NCBI GenBank assembly: GCA_963787195.1
Contig: CAWBCI010000003.1
Location: 1-64,000 of the forward strand
Reading direction: 5' to 3'
Source of the DNA: CAWBCI01 sp963787195
GTDB lineage: Bacteria; Bacteroidota; Bacteroidia; Bacteroidales; JAGOPY01
DNA: 64,000 bases
The notes under the pieces were generated by a model. The model did not search any database, had not been told where the DNA came from, and worked only from the letters and a program-made list of their open reading frames with translations. Numbering within the stretch: the first letter of the stretch is position 1; every line of letters starts with the position of its first letter. A program made the position numbers and the translations under genes. Positions 33,621 through 40,826 of this stretch are shown piece after piece.

Positions 33621-35465
33621 TCATCTTATAATCATTAGTTTAGCTGTGGAGACGACTTTTCCTTCTTCATTAACAGAAACAAAATACAAACCAGAAGGGA
33701 TATCTGAGATATCCAGTTTAAGTGCATCTTGTTTTTTGGGAAGGAAAAATCGCTTTGTTTCTGTTCCTAAAATATCATAAAGAGAAATGAAAATATTGTC
33801 ATTTTTTTTAATGGAGGAAAGGTCAACAGTCACAAAATCCTTTGCCGGGTTGGGATGGAGAAACTCATAGTGAATATCATCTTGAATGGGGACATTCGTA
33901 GTAGTGATGCAGCTTTCATTCGAATATCCCGATTCGCAGGTGTCACCTAACTTAGCAATTACATTCGTAACAAGATAACAATTAAGATCGGCCGGATCAG
34001 CCTCTTCATCGACATAATCCCAATCCATAGGCATATCCTCAATCAAACTATATTCTCCACCGTTAATACTTCGATAGATCCGGCTACCACAATAATAAGG
34101 AGCCGGATAAAATATATGTGCCGCTATCCACCAGTTGTAATTGAGATCATTACTCATTTCAAGCAGAGTAATCCAATGGCCATCCCAATACATCATATTT
34201 CCATATCCGTCATCCGCAGGACCTTCATCAACACCCGCCGGAAATCCGGTCATGGTTTGTACATGGTAACCTATCCATAACATCCGGTCAGCCTGTATAG
34301 TGTATAAACTGTCCAGCGGTATATTGTTCCCGGTATGGATTATGGGGTCATTAACCACTTGATCATAAACTAGCTCAGCCGAATCACCTTCCCATATCCT
34401 TATAGAATAAGTTGCATTTGCTTCTCCGGGATAAAATGAAATACTTGAGATTTTTTTATTTATATAATTCTCAAGTTGTGACGGAAGCCATCTGGCCGCA
34501 ACGTCGAATTCAGCCTCAAAGCCGGTTCCTATATAATCATAATTGTTGCTCCAGTTCCAGCTCAGAGGTGGAGGATAATTTCCGCAGGACGGTATAAGCC
34601 AGTTCAACACCACTTTTCCATTGGTAATAATAGTGGTAAGATCATCAGGCGGGAAACACTCCCGATAAATAAGCACATTATCTATATACCAGCCTTCGAT
34701 ATCACTGAAGTTCTGACCTTCAGCAATAAATCTGATTTTTATAATTTCTTCCTTATAAAATAAATAAAAGGAATAATGATGCCAATCCAGACTGCCATTT
34801 GCATTGCTGGTAATGATAACAGGGTCATACCATTGCTGGCTGATCCAATCCCAAACCTGATAGTAAAGTTTTTCATTTCCAGTGGCGTTCAGACTGTTAA
34901 GTTTTAAATCAAAATCCAAATAAAGGGAACCTATAAATATCGAATCTCCCAGGAATGGATAACTCGTCAGTTTGCTTGAGTAATCCTGCAAACCACTGCT
35001 GCCCCGGAACTTCGCGGAAGGTCCCGGATCACCCGTTTCCGTCGAGATGGTCCAGGTATTTCCGTCAACAGTCCAGTTGTTTTCTTCAAAAGTCCCTGAA
35101 GACCAGTCTTCTTCGAAAGGCAGTTCATAGCCATAACGGTTCATTAGCGAATCACAGACCTCATCCGAAATCCAGTTCTGATATACAGCTTTGGCACAAA
35201 AATTTATGGGCCCTGGATCTGGTACAGGATTAAAAATATATTCAAGGGTATCGCCAGGGCCGCTGGCCGGAATATATATGAGGTACTGTCCATCCTGGTA
35301 AAGATTATAACCCAGAAGGCCGCCACTGTATGAAGGTATCGAATCAGGCGGACAAACCCTAAGCACACCATTATCGTAATGTATGCAGGCCGGGGGCGGG
35401 TAATATTGTGCAGTGGCATGTAAAAGTAAAAACACCAAAGCCGAAGACAAGAGCCAGGTTTTCAT
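33621..35465 (-). CDS. Secreted protein with T9SS type A sorting domain
   Basis: In this 614-residue protein, a signal peptide (WLLSSALVFLLLHATAQ) is followed by a Cys-containing N-terminal module (PPPACIHYDNGVLRVCPP). A jelly-roll/MAM-like domain covers about residues 118-270 (EDWSSGTFEENNWTVDGN ... WYIDNVLIYRE), and a second beta domain covers about 300-460 with aromatic-rich strands. A Por secretion tail begins near HPNPAKDFVTVDLSS and ends in SGLYFVSVNEEGK ... KLMIIR. It is likely exported by the type IX system to the surface. No catalytic motif is recognised. It is separated from the OMP gene at 35581 by about 115 bp. Confidence 0.85.
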   Translation of the reverse strand: MKTWLLSSALVFLLLHATAQYYPPPACIHYDNGVLRVCPPDSIPSYSGGLLGYNLYQDGQYLIYIPASGPGDTLEYIFNPVPDPGPINFCAKAVYQNWISDEVCDSLMNRYGYELPFEEDWSSGTFEENNWTVDGNTWTISTETGDPGPSAKFRGSSGLQDYSSKLTSYPFLGDSIFIGSLYLDFDLKLNSLNATGNEKLYYQVWDWISQQWYDPVIITSNANGSLDWHHYSFYLFYKEEIIKIRFIAEGQNFSDIEGWYIDNVLIYRECFPPDDLTTIITNGKVVLNWLIPSCGNYPPPLSWNWSNNYDYIGTGFEAEFDVAARWLPSQLENYINKKISSISFYPGEANATYSIRIWEGDSAELVYDQVVNDPIIHTGNNIPLDSLYTIQADRMLWIGYHVQTMTGFPAGVDEGPADDGYGNMMYWDGHWITLLEMSNDLNYNWWIAAHIFYPAPYYCGSRIYRSINGGEYSLIEDMPMDWDYVDEEADPADLNCYLVTNVIAKLGDTCESGYSNESCITTTNVPIQDDIHYEFLHPNPAKDFVTVDLSSIKKNDNIFISLYDILGTETKRFFLPKKQDALKLDISDIPSGLYFVSVNEEGKVVSTAKLMIIR

Positions 35466-35543
35466 AATTTATATAATGAAGTGGTTAATAACCAGCTTTA
35501 AATTTAGGAAGAATACTTGATATTTCTAAATCCCTTCAGATTA

Positions 35544-35583
35544 ATTCTGAAATCTGAATTCAGCCATCTGAAATCTGAAATCA
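35544..35583 (+). repeat. Period-7 tandem repeat, AATCTGA type, touching a stop codon
   Basis: Heptamers ATTCTGA, AATCTGA, ATTCAGC, CATCTGA, AATCTGA and part of a sixth run into the stop codon (TGA, minus strand, 35581-35583) of the outer-membrane protein gene. Confidence 0.75.
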
Positions 35584-36321
35584 AAACCTATACGAAATAC
35601 CTGCATTTATTCCCAAAAGATAATAGTGCCGCTTCATATCCGGATTATTATTCGGGCTTAGAAGTGAAAATTCGAAAGAAGGATAAAGACTCAGGCGGAA
35701 TTTATCATTAATTGAATATTCCCCACCGGCTTCTGCCGTGGCTGCCAGCATGTAATGAAATTCATGCACAATACCGCTTTGTTTACTGTAAAGATTTTTG
35801 TCGCCGGAAGGAAAATATTGCATGTACACTTTTTCCCGGTTCCAGAACAGGAACTTATTAATGAATCCCGCACCCACAAAGAAGCTGAAACGCTTTATTT
35901 CATGGAACTTGTACTTAAGTATCAATGGCAGGTCAATAAAATGGTCGGATCCGGAGTACGATACATATCTTCCCATCATTATTGGGTCACTGGGATCTTC
36001 TGGGTACAGCTCAATCGGAATAGTATTATAATTATAGAATGAAGTTAGTAAAGCGCTTTTCAGACTAATCTTGTCATTCAAATCATATTCAATCGTAAAT
36101 CCTGTAGAAAAGCCGTTCTTGTCATTATAAACGGAATCATCCATATCAACTATACTTTGGAGTTCAGGGCTGTTCCTGTGATACCAGTGCCAGAACTGGG
36201 GCGTAAAGACAAAACCCAGGGAGAGCCGGTCTTTTTTTTCTTTTGTTGTTTGTGGATAAGCATTGAAAGTGCCTCCCAGGAATACCATCAGAAGGATGCT
36301 AAAAATGATTTTTTTCTTCAT
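35581..36321 (-). CDS. Outer-membrane beta-barrel protein
   Basis: This 246-residue protein has a signal peptide (KIIFSILLMVFLGGTFNAYPQ) and then alternating strands of a small barrel. An early SLGFVFTPQFWHWYH, TGFTIEYDLNDKISLKSALL, a central DLPLILKYKF, then YMLAATAEAGGEYSINDKF and a final strand GINAGISYRF with the terminal Phe typical of BAM-recognised proteins are visible. It belongs to the porin-family/OMP_b-brl class. Function is unknown. Its 3' end coincides with a heptamer block. Confidence 0.85.
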   Translation of the reverse strand: MKKKIIFSILLMVFLGGTFNAYPQTTKEKKDRLSLGFVFTPQFWHWYHRNSPELQSIVDMDDSVYNDKNGFSTGFTIEYDLNDKISLKSALLTSFYNYNTIPIELYPEDPSDPIMMGRYVSYSGSDHFIDLPLILKYKFHEIKRFSFFVGAGFINKFLFWNREKVYMQYFPSGDKNLYSKQSGIVHEFHYMLAATAEAGGEYSINDKFRLSLYPSFEFSLLSPNNNPDMKRHYYLLGINAGISYRF

Positions 36322-36744
36322 AAATTAATACATTAATCGTTTGCATTAATACTTAATTCATTAGCCACAAGGCACCAATGCACAAAGAATCACAATTTGT
36401 GATTGAAAACAAAACTTATTGATATTGAGACCGGGCATGGCATTGGTAAATAATCTGGATGCAATTTAGTAAATTTTACTAATATTCATATAGCATTTAT
36501 CAATAAATGAGTGTAGAGTGTAGAGTGTAGAGTGTAGAGTGGGAGTTGATCAGGTATTAAGTTAATAAGTTAATGATTAATTGGTAAATAACTAACGTTC
36601 AATGACTTGAATTTGGGATTTGTCTTTTGGGATTTATTTGACTTTTGGAATTTGTTATTTGGAATTTACCAGTCTGAGCATAGTTCTTCCATTAGGCACA
36701 TAAAATGCATTCACTTTTAAAGCCTGTAAAGGGTTAAATACGGA
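36322..36744. other. Intergenic region largely made of period-7 sequence
   Basis: No gene is visible. The left 190 bp are A+T-rich spacer with a CACAATTTGTG palindrome near 36391. The right part (36511-36664) is almost wholly heptamer-periodic. The lipoprotein gene ends at 36745. Confidence 0.65.
36511..36664 (+). repeat. Extended period-7 tract (GTGTAGA block, then degenerate heptamers)
   Basis: Four GTGTAGA units (36511-36541) are followed, after about 13 bp, by a tract in constant 7-base phase. It runs from TATTAAG/TTAATAA/GTTAATG/ATTAATT near 36555 to GAATTTG, GGATTTG, TCTTTTG, GGATTTA, TTTGACT, TTTGGAA, TTTGTTA, TTTGGAA (36609-36664). Unit sequence drifts while the period holds. This is the longest such tract here. 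Confidence 0.7.
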
Positions 36745-37122
36745 TTAGTGGTTGTCCTGTGAGCAGGAATCGGTGGCTTTAATCTCATTTCCGCCGTTTA
36801 TCCCATCGAAGCCAATTGCTATCGTCCCGGTGGTAACTTTCCCGGTGGCTGAGATCACTACATTGTCGTTGGTTGCGGCAATTTTCGTAAGAGTCCAGGG
36901 CAAAACAGGATTTTGGATGGTGTCAATAGTCTGACCGACCTGGTATATAATTGATGTGATTACTCCGTCACCGGTCTGTGCTGCGGTGAATAAAACGGTC
37001 ATATCAACCGGCGCCACATCTGCCTTGTTCAGGTTACAGGTAACTTCTTTATCCTTTTTGCAGGAATTAAAACCGAAAGTGATAATTGTGATAATTACAA
37101 TGAGAAAAAAAGTCTTTTTCAT
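36745..37122 (-). CDS. Small lipoprotein of unknown function
   Basis: This 125-residue protein has a lipoprotein signal peptide (KKTFFLIVIITIITFGFNSC) with lipobox FNSC and Cys21, followed by KKDKE. The mature part is a beta-rich domain of about 100 residues (VAPVDMTVLFTAAQTGDGVITSI-like strands) with two further cysteines. It is expected on the periplasmic face of a membrane. I do not recognise the family. It stands alone, 116 bp upstream of the VanX-like gene in the same direction. Confidence 0.7.
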   Translation of the reverse strand: MKKTFFLIVIITIITFGFNSCKKDKEVTCNLNKADVAPVDMTVLFTAAQTGDGVITSIIYQVGQTIDTIQNPVLPWTLTKIAATNDNVVISATGKVTTGTIAIGFDGINGGNEIKATDSCSQDNH

Positions 37123-37209
37123 AGCTTATTAGTGTGTTTAGTTAAATAATCAGGACAAAGGTAAGCTTTATCTTTAAGCATCGCGAAAGTGTTCAAACCA
37201 TAGAGTCAT

Positions 37210-37237
37210 ACTGCCGACTGCTGACTGCTGACTGGAA
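37210..37237 (+). repeat. Period-7 tandem repeat, ACTGCTG type, abutting a stop codon
   Basis: Four heptamers (ACTGCCG, ACTGCTG, ACTGCTG, ACTGGAA) end exactly at the stop codon (TGA, minus strand, 37238-37240) of the dipeptidase gene. Confidence 0.75.
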
Positions 37238-37948
37238 TCATTTGAGATCTTTAAAAGGAATATCCATAATCTTATAATTTTCCCATCCGTGGAAATTGAA
37301 ATGCCACCATTCATAGTCATAAATTTCAAATCCATGACGGGTCATTTCATCCTGAAGAAGCTGCCGGTTTGCAAGAATATCTTCGGGCAGTTCCATATAT
37401 GCGGCTGCAGCTTTTTCAGTGAAATCGTCAAATGGGGTGGGCATTGTAAGTTCCTGCCCGGTTTTCAGGTCCACTAAAGTCAGGTCCACAGCGCAGCCCC
37501 TGTTATGCACTGAGCCATCCCATGGCGCTGCCACAAAGTTGGTGTCGGGATACACTTTATAGAATTTCAGGGTAGCGGAATAAGGCCGGTAAGCGTCAAA
37601 AATTTTCAGGCCGTAGCCTTTCAGGTTTAGATCTTCCTGTACTTTCTTCAGGGCTTCGGCGGCCGGCAGGCGCAGGTAAGCTTCGGCTGACTTATAAATC
37701 TGCTGATGTGTGAAATTATCGCTGGTCGCATATTTAATATCAAGGATAATTCCGGGGATAAATTCCTTTAAATTGACAAGGGTCTGTTTCGGATCATTTT
37801 CAATGGCTTTATCGTAATCCCATTTTGTGGAAATGATATCCAGGTTATAGGGATTCGCTTTATCCGGTCCATAATTGCATGAAATCCCCAAAAAGGAAAG
37901 ATATCCTAAAAACAGGAAGAGGGACAAATAGTTGATCTTTTTTTGCAT
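37238..37948 (-). CDS. D-Ala-D-Ala dipeptidase (VanX/DdpX family), lipoprotein
   Basis: This protein has about 236 residues from ATG 37948; an upstream in-frame ATG at 37987 would bury the signal peptide. The N-terminus is a lipoprotein signal (INYLSLFLFLGYLSFLGISC). The peptidase M15D domain has an arginine in FDAYRPYSATLKF, zinc ligands in SVHNRGCAVDLTL (His, Asp) and a third in YEWWHFNF (Glu-Trp-Trp-His). These match VanX, a zinc dipeptidase that cleaves D-Ala-D-Ala. In a Gram-negative envelope, recycling of peptidoglycan dipeptide is likelier than vancomycin resistance, and no other van genes are nearby. Confidence 0.9.
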   Translation of the reverse strand: MQKKINYLSLFLFLGYLSFLGISCNYGPDKANPYNLDIISTKWDYDKAIENDPKQTLVNLKEFIPGIILDIKYATSDNFTHQQIYKSAEAYLRLPAAEALKKVQEDLNLKGYGLKIFDAYRPYSATLKFYKVYPDTNFVAAPWDGSVHNRGCAVDLTLVDLKTGQELTMPTPFDDFTEKAAAAYMELPEDILANRQLLQDEMTRHGFEIYDYEWWHFNFHGWENYKIMDIPFKDLK

Positions 37949-38037
37949 AATGATCTGGAAATTTGATAAAACAGGATGTTTTTTCATTTAAACAAATAAA
38001 GCTGAAAATTGTATCGCGAATTTAAGCAAAATTCCCG

Positions 38038-38133
38038 CTATTCATGGATAATGGGACCCGAATATTCCTTCACTCCGCTGAGCCAGTGGATAAGATTGAG
38101 GGCAAACTGTGCATTTTGGGGAGCATAGGGTGT
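38038..38133 (-). pseudogene. C-terminal remnant of a lost gene
   Basis: On the minus strand 30 codons read like a protein end: YAPQNAQFALNLIHWLSG, then VKEYSGPIIHE and TAG at 38038-38040. The phrase resembles the tail of ThuA/DUF4350-type glutamine-amidotransferase-like proteins. No upstream coding sequence remains. The break near 38134 passes into CTGCTGA/CCTCTGA heptamer-like sequence. Confidence 0.5.
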
Positions 38134-38161
38134 CAGAGGTCAGCAGTCATTTTCTGAATTC

Positions 38162-38196
38162 TTACCAATACCCAATACCTACTACCCAATACCCTT
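38162..38196 (+). repeat. Period-7 tandem repeat, TACCCAA type (first block)
   Basis: Heptamers TTACCAA, TACCCAA, TACCTAC, TACCCAA, TACCCTT. The same unit recurs 100 bp downstream at 38301-38356. Confidence 0.75.
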
Positions 38197-38300
38197 AATG
38201 ACCTCATCCCCGTCCTCCCGCAAAAAAGCGGGACAGGCTTTCTCCGCAACGGAGAATGGTGACTATCTTGCAAGCGGTATGTAAACAACACTTCCTCCCA

Positions 38301-38356
38301 TACCTAATACCTAATACCCAATACCCAATACCTAATACCTAATACCCGCTACCCTC
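38301..38356 (+). repeat. Period-7 tandem repeat, TACCTAA/TACCCAA type (eight units), abutting a stop codon
   Basis: Eight units: TACCTAA twice, TACCCAA twice, TACCTAA twice, TACCCGC, TACCCTC. The last base is directly before the coding end at 38357 of the oxygenase gene. Between this and the 38162 block lie hairpins GTCCTCCCGC...GCGGGAC and TTCTCCGCAACGGAGAA (about 38212-38255). Confidence 0.85.
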
Positions 38357-39322
38357 TTAAAACCCTATTTCCCTGAGTCTTTGCTCAAGGAAAGCACCTG
38401 CGCTTATATCGGGGAATAGTTTGGGATGTTTTTCATCTATGCAGCTTTCCAGGCAACTCAGGTCCATGCCGGATATGGGGTGCATGAAGAAAGGGATGGA
38501 GAAGCGGGCTTCATTCAGGCGGTGGGAGGGAGGATTTACAACACGATGCACAGTCGATTTGAGTTTATTATTTGTGAGCCTGGAAAGCATATCCCCGACA
38601 TTCACAATGATCTGTTCGGGAAGGGCAGTAATCGGGATCCAGTTTCCATCCCTGCGTTGCACCTGCAAACCTTCTGCACTGGCCCCCATCAGGAGCGTGA
38701 TAAGGTTGATATCTGTATGTTCGGCCGATCTCACGGCATCCGACGGCAGAGAGGATGGGTCTGTTATGGGAAAATAGTGAATAGGGCGGAGTATGCTGTT
38801 CCCTTTCCTTACTTTATCATCAAAATAATCTTCATTCAGTCCTAAATATAAAGAAATAGCCCTGAGCATATATATACCCGCATTTTCGAGCGCTGTATAA
38901 GCTTTTAACCCATATTCTTCCAAATCCGGAACTTCCCGCGGGAATACATTTTTGGGATAATCCATGGTATCGGCATCATAAGGATCTATGACCTGGCCTA
39001 TGTGATAAAATTCTTTCAGATCAGGGGTAGTCCGGCCTGCCGCATGTTCTTTCATCCTTCCCGTATATCCCCTTTGTCCTTTTAAATTCGCATCCTCATA
39101 TTTCTTCTTGACATCTTCCGGGAGATGAAAAAAATCCTGGACAGCTTGATAAAGATTGTCCCTGACTTCATCACTTAAGCCGTGGTTTTTGATCGCAACA
39201 AAACCGATCTGTTCGAAAGCTTCGCCCAGTTTTGTCGTGAAGCTTTCTTTTTTTGCACTCTCATCGCCCGTAAAATCTGAAAGATCGAGTGACGGAATAT
39301 GGTCTAAAGGCAATGTATCCAT
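38357..39322 (-). CDS. 2-oxoglutarate/Fe(II) oxygenase, isopenicillin-N-synthase-like
   Basis: This protein has about 321 residues from ATG 39322 (MDTLPLDHIPSLDLSDF). A longer frame extends upstream to 39688, but its added residues overlap sodC and do not look like the family. The DIOX_N segment (GFVAIKNHGLSDEV) and the 2OG-FeII domain are present, with iron ligands in SAEHTDINLITLL (His, Asp) and STVHRVVNP (His), and the 2OG-binding Arg/Ser in ARFSIPFF. Such enzymes hydroxylate or cyclise small molecules. The substrate is unknown. It is divergent from sodC. The stop abuts a heptamer array. Confidence 0.88.
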   Translation of the reverse strand: MDTLPLDHIPSLDLSDFTGDESAKKESFTTKLGEAFEQIGFVAIKNHGLSDEVRDNLYQAVQDFFHLPEDVKKKYEDANLKGQRGYTGRMKEHAAGRTTPDLKEFYHIGQVIDPYDADTMDYPKNVFPREVPDLEEYGLKAYTALENAGIYMLRAISLYLGLNEDYFDDKVRKGNSILRPIHYFPITDPSSLPSDAVRSAEHTDINLITLLMGASAEGLQVQRRDGNWIPITALPEQIIVNVGDMLSRLTNNKLKSTVHRVVNPPSHRLNEARFSIPFFMHPISGMDLSCLESCIDEKHPKLFPDISAGAFLEQRLREIGF

Positions 39323-39491
39323 AATAGTATGATTTATGAGCCGGCCGGTCTGTAGTTTCAGGATTATTAATTGAATCAGACTTCCGCTTGTTCCTGAATA
39401 ATTTAAAACATTTTTTATTCTGATATGTTCATAATAGCGACAGGAATTCCTGTTCCCAATTTTTTTGTTAAACTTTATAAATAAGACTGAT

Positions 39492-40043
39492 ATGAAAACT
39501 TTGAAGTACTTATTACTTACAATGATGATAATTCCTCTGTCATTTGCCGGATCTTTTGCACAGGCAGGGATGGGCATGAAAGGCGGAGAAATGGTAAAAA
39601 AAGCTATTTGTGAGCTATATCCCACGGCCGGGAATAAGGCCCAGGGAACGGTAACATTTGAAGAGGTAAAAGGAGGTATGAAGGTCATTGCCGATATTAG
39701 CGGCCTGACACCCGGAAAACACGGATTTCACATACATGAGTACGGGGATTGCAGCGCACCTAACGGTACTTCGGCTGGCGGGCATTTCAACCCGGAAAAT
39801 GTAAAACATGGAGGTCCGACTGATAAGGTAAGACATGTCGGGGATATGGGAAATGTGGTTGCGGATGCTTCCGGTCATGCCCATCTTGAATACATTGATA
39901 ATATGCTCTCTTTCAGAGGTCCGCATAATATCCTTGGACGCGGAATTATTGTCCATGCAGGGGCCGATGATTTTGTAAGCCAGCCTACCGGAAACGCAGG
40001 TGCACGTGTGGCATGCGGAGTTATTGGAGTAGCAAAGGACTAA
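39492..40043 (+). CDS. sodC: Cu/Zn superoxide dismutase, periplasmic
   Basis: This protein has about 183 residues from ATG 39492; an upstream ATG at 39465 would precede the signal peptide. The signal peptide KYLLLTMMIIPLSFAGSFAQ leads to the mature enzyme. Copper and zinc ligands are in GFHIHEYGDCS, GGHFNPENVKHGGPTDKVRHVGDMGN and IIVHAGADDF, with the disulfide Cys pair (GDCS ... ARVACGVIG). It converts superoxide to oxygen and peroxide in the periplasm. A strong terminator follows at 40069-40098. Confidence 0.95.
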   Translation: MKTLKYLLLTMMIIPLSFAGSFAQAGMGMKGGEMVKKAICELYPTAGNKAQGTVTFEEVKGGMKVIADISGLTPGKHGFHIHEYGDCSAPNGTSAGGHFNPENVKHGGPTDKVRHVGDMGNVVADASGHAHLEYIDNMLSFRGPHNILGRGIIVHAGADDFVSQPTGNAGARVACGVIGVAKD

Positions 40044-40068
40044 GTTGTCCCTGGCTTTTCCCTTTAAA

Positions 40069-40098
40069 TAAAAAGGCCTCATATGAGGCCTTTTTTTT
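40069..40098 (+). terminator. Rho-independent terminator after sodC
   Basis: The stem AAAAGGCCTCA/TGAGGCCTTTT has a short TA loop and a T-run after it. It may work in both directions, and overlaps the end of the small minus-strand gene at 40097-40198. Confidence 0.85.
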
Positions 40099-40198
40099 AA
40101 TTTTTGCTTTTACTATTGCTTTTCTTGTTGAGAAAGAAAACTGATAATACAATAAGTAATAATATTACTATACCTACTATTGCGGTTCCTGTGTCCAT
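40097..40198 (-). CDS. Single-helix small membrane protein (33 aa)
   Basis: A short frame encodes 33 residues beginning MDTGTAIVGIVILLLIVLS, followed by VFFLNKK and a Ser/Lys/Asn tail, then TAA. One transmembrane helix with a positively charged end is evident. I recall similar tiny proteins starting MDTGT in Bacteroidota, but cannot check that here. The helix-plus-basic-tail pattern argues for a real gene. Function is unknown. Confidence 0.55.
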   Translation of the reverse strand: MDTGTAIVGIVILLLIVLSVFFLNKKSNSKSKN

Positions 40199-40274
40199 AA
40201 TTATATTTTTTAAGAATTAAACATGATAATATTTACCTGTATTCAGAAAATGAAATTGAATAGAATACGTATTA

Positions 40275-40652
40275 TTACCAGAAAGAATGGAAGGGGAATA
40301 TAATAGTGGGTGTATCGAGGTTTATCCTGATTCGGAAATAAGCTAAAATATTTGATTTTCCTGCAGATATAATTCGGGGTAAAAGGGCGCAGGTCCAGCC
40401 TTTTGAGCTGAATGGCAGCTTTGCAAGGAACACATTTTTAAGACTTTTACTATAATTCGTAGCAGGATTATTCTGCTCTTCAAAAGATGTAAAAAGACTG
40501 AAATTCAAAATAGAAAAGTGGTGTTCGGTTTCTCCCTGATCAGCACTATAATTTTTCAGGGCGAGGGTTTCAGCGTCCGGAAAATAGCTTACGCTGATGT
40601 ATCCCATAAGGGCTACAAAAAAGAGCAGCATTATTTTCCGCAGGAAATTCAT
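40275..40652 (-). CDS. Small secreted or membrane hypothetical protein ending in FPFHSFW
   Basis: This protein has about 125 residues from ATG 40652 (MNFLRKIMLLFFVALMGYIS). An upstream ATG at 40733 is possible but adds a polar stretch before the hydrophobic N-terminus. A signal peptide or membrane anchor is followed by a polar region (DQGETEHHFSIL) and an aromatic C-terminus IIFPFHSFW. A similar FPFH-type ending occurs, as far as I recall, in small Bacteroidota proteins encoded near cation transporters. I assign no function. Confidence 0.5.
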   Translation of the reverse strand: MNFLRKIMLLFFVALMGYISVSYFPDAETLALKNYSADQGETEHHFSILNFSLFTSFEEQNNPATNYSKSLKNVFLAKLPFSSKGWTCALLPRIISAGKSNILAYFRIRINLDTPTIIFPFHSFW

Positions 40653-40826
40653 GACATAAAAGTAAACAATTGGAAAGTGATTTTTACTCGTGGAGCATTT
40701 AATTTTTCTGAACCAATTTTTATTGCTTATCAAAAATCCATAATTCCTAACAGCCGAACTATGGTTACAGAGATGAAAATCAGATAATGCCTGCGTCTTT
40801 TAAACTACTTAATAGTATGATTTTAT

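Noticed and set aside
37238..37948. Vancomycin resistance role for the VanX-like gene
   Set aside because: No vanH, vanA-type ligase or vanRS genes occur nearby, the protein carries a lipoprotein signal, and vancomycin does not normally pass a Gram-negative outer membrane.
38301..38356. Tandem repeats as a CRISPR array
   Set aside because: Units are 7 bp with no spacers, and no cas genes occur in the window. The 70-bp units at 32021-32210 also lack variable spacers.
39323..39688. Upstream extension of the 2OG oxygenase gene
   Set aside because: The extra residues overlap sodC on the other strand and do not resemble the family N-terminus. ATG 39322 fits.
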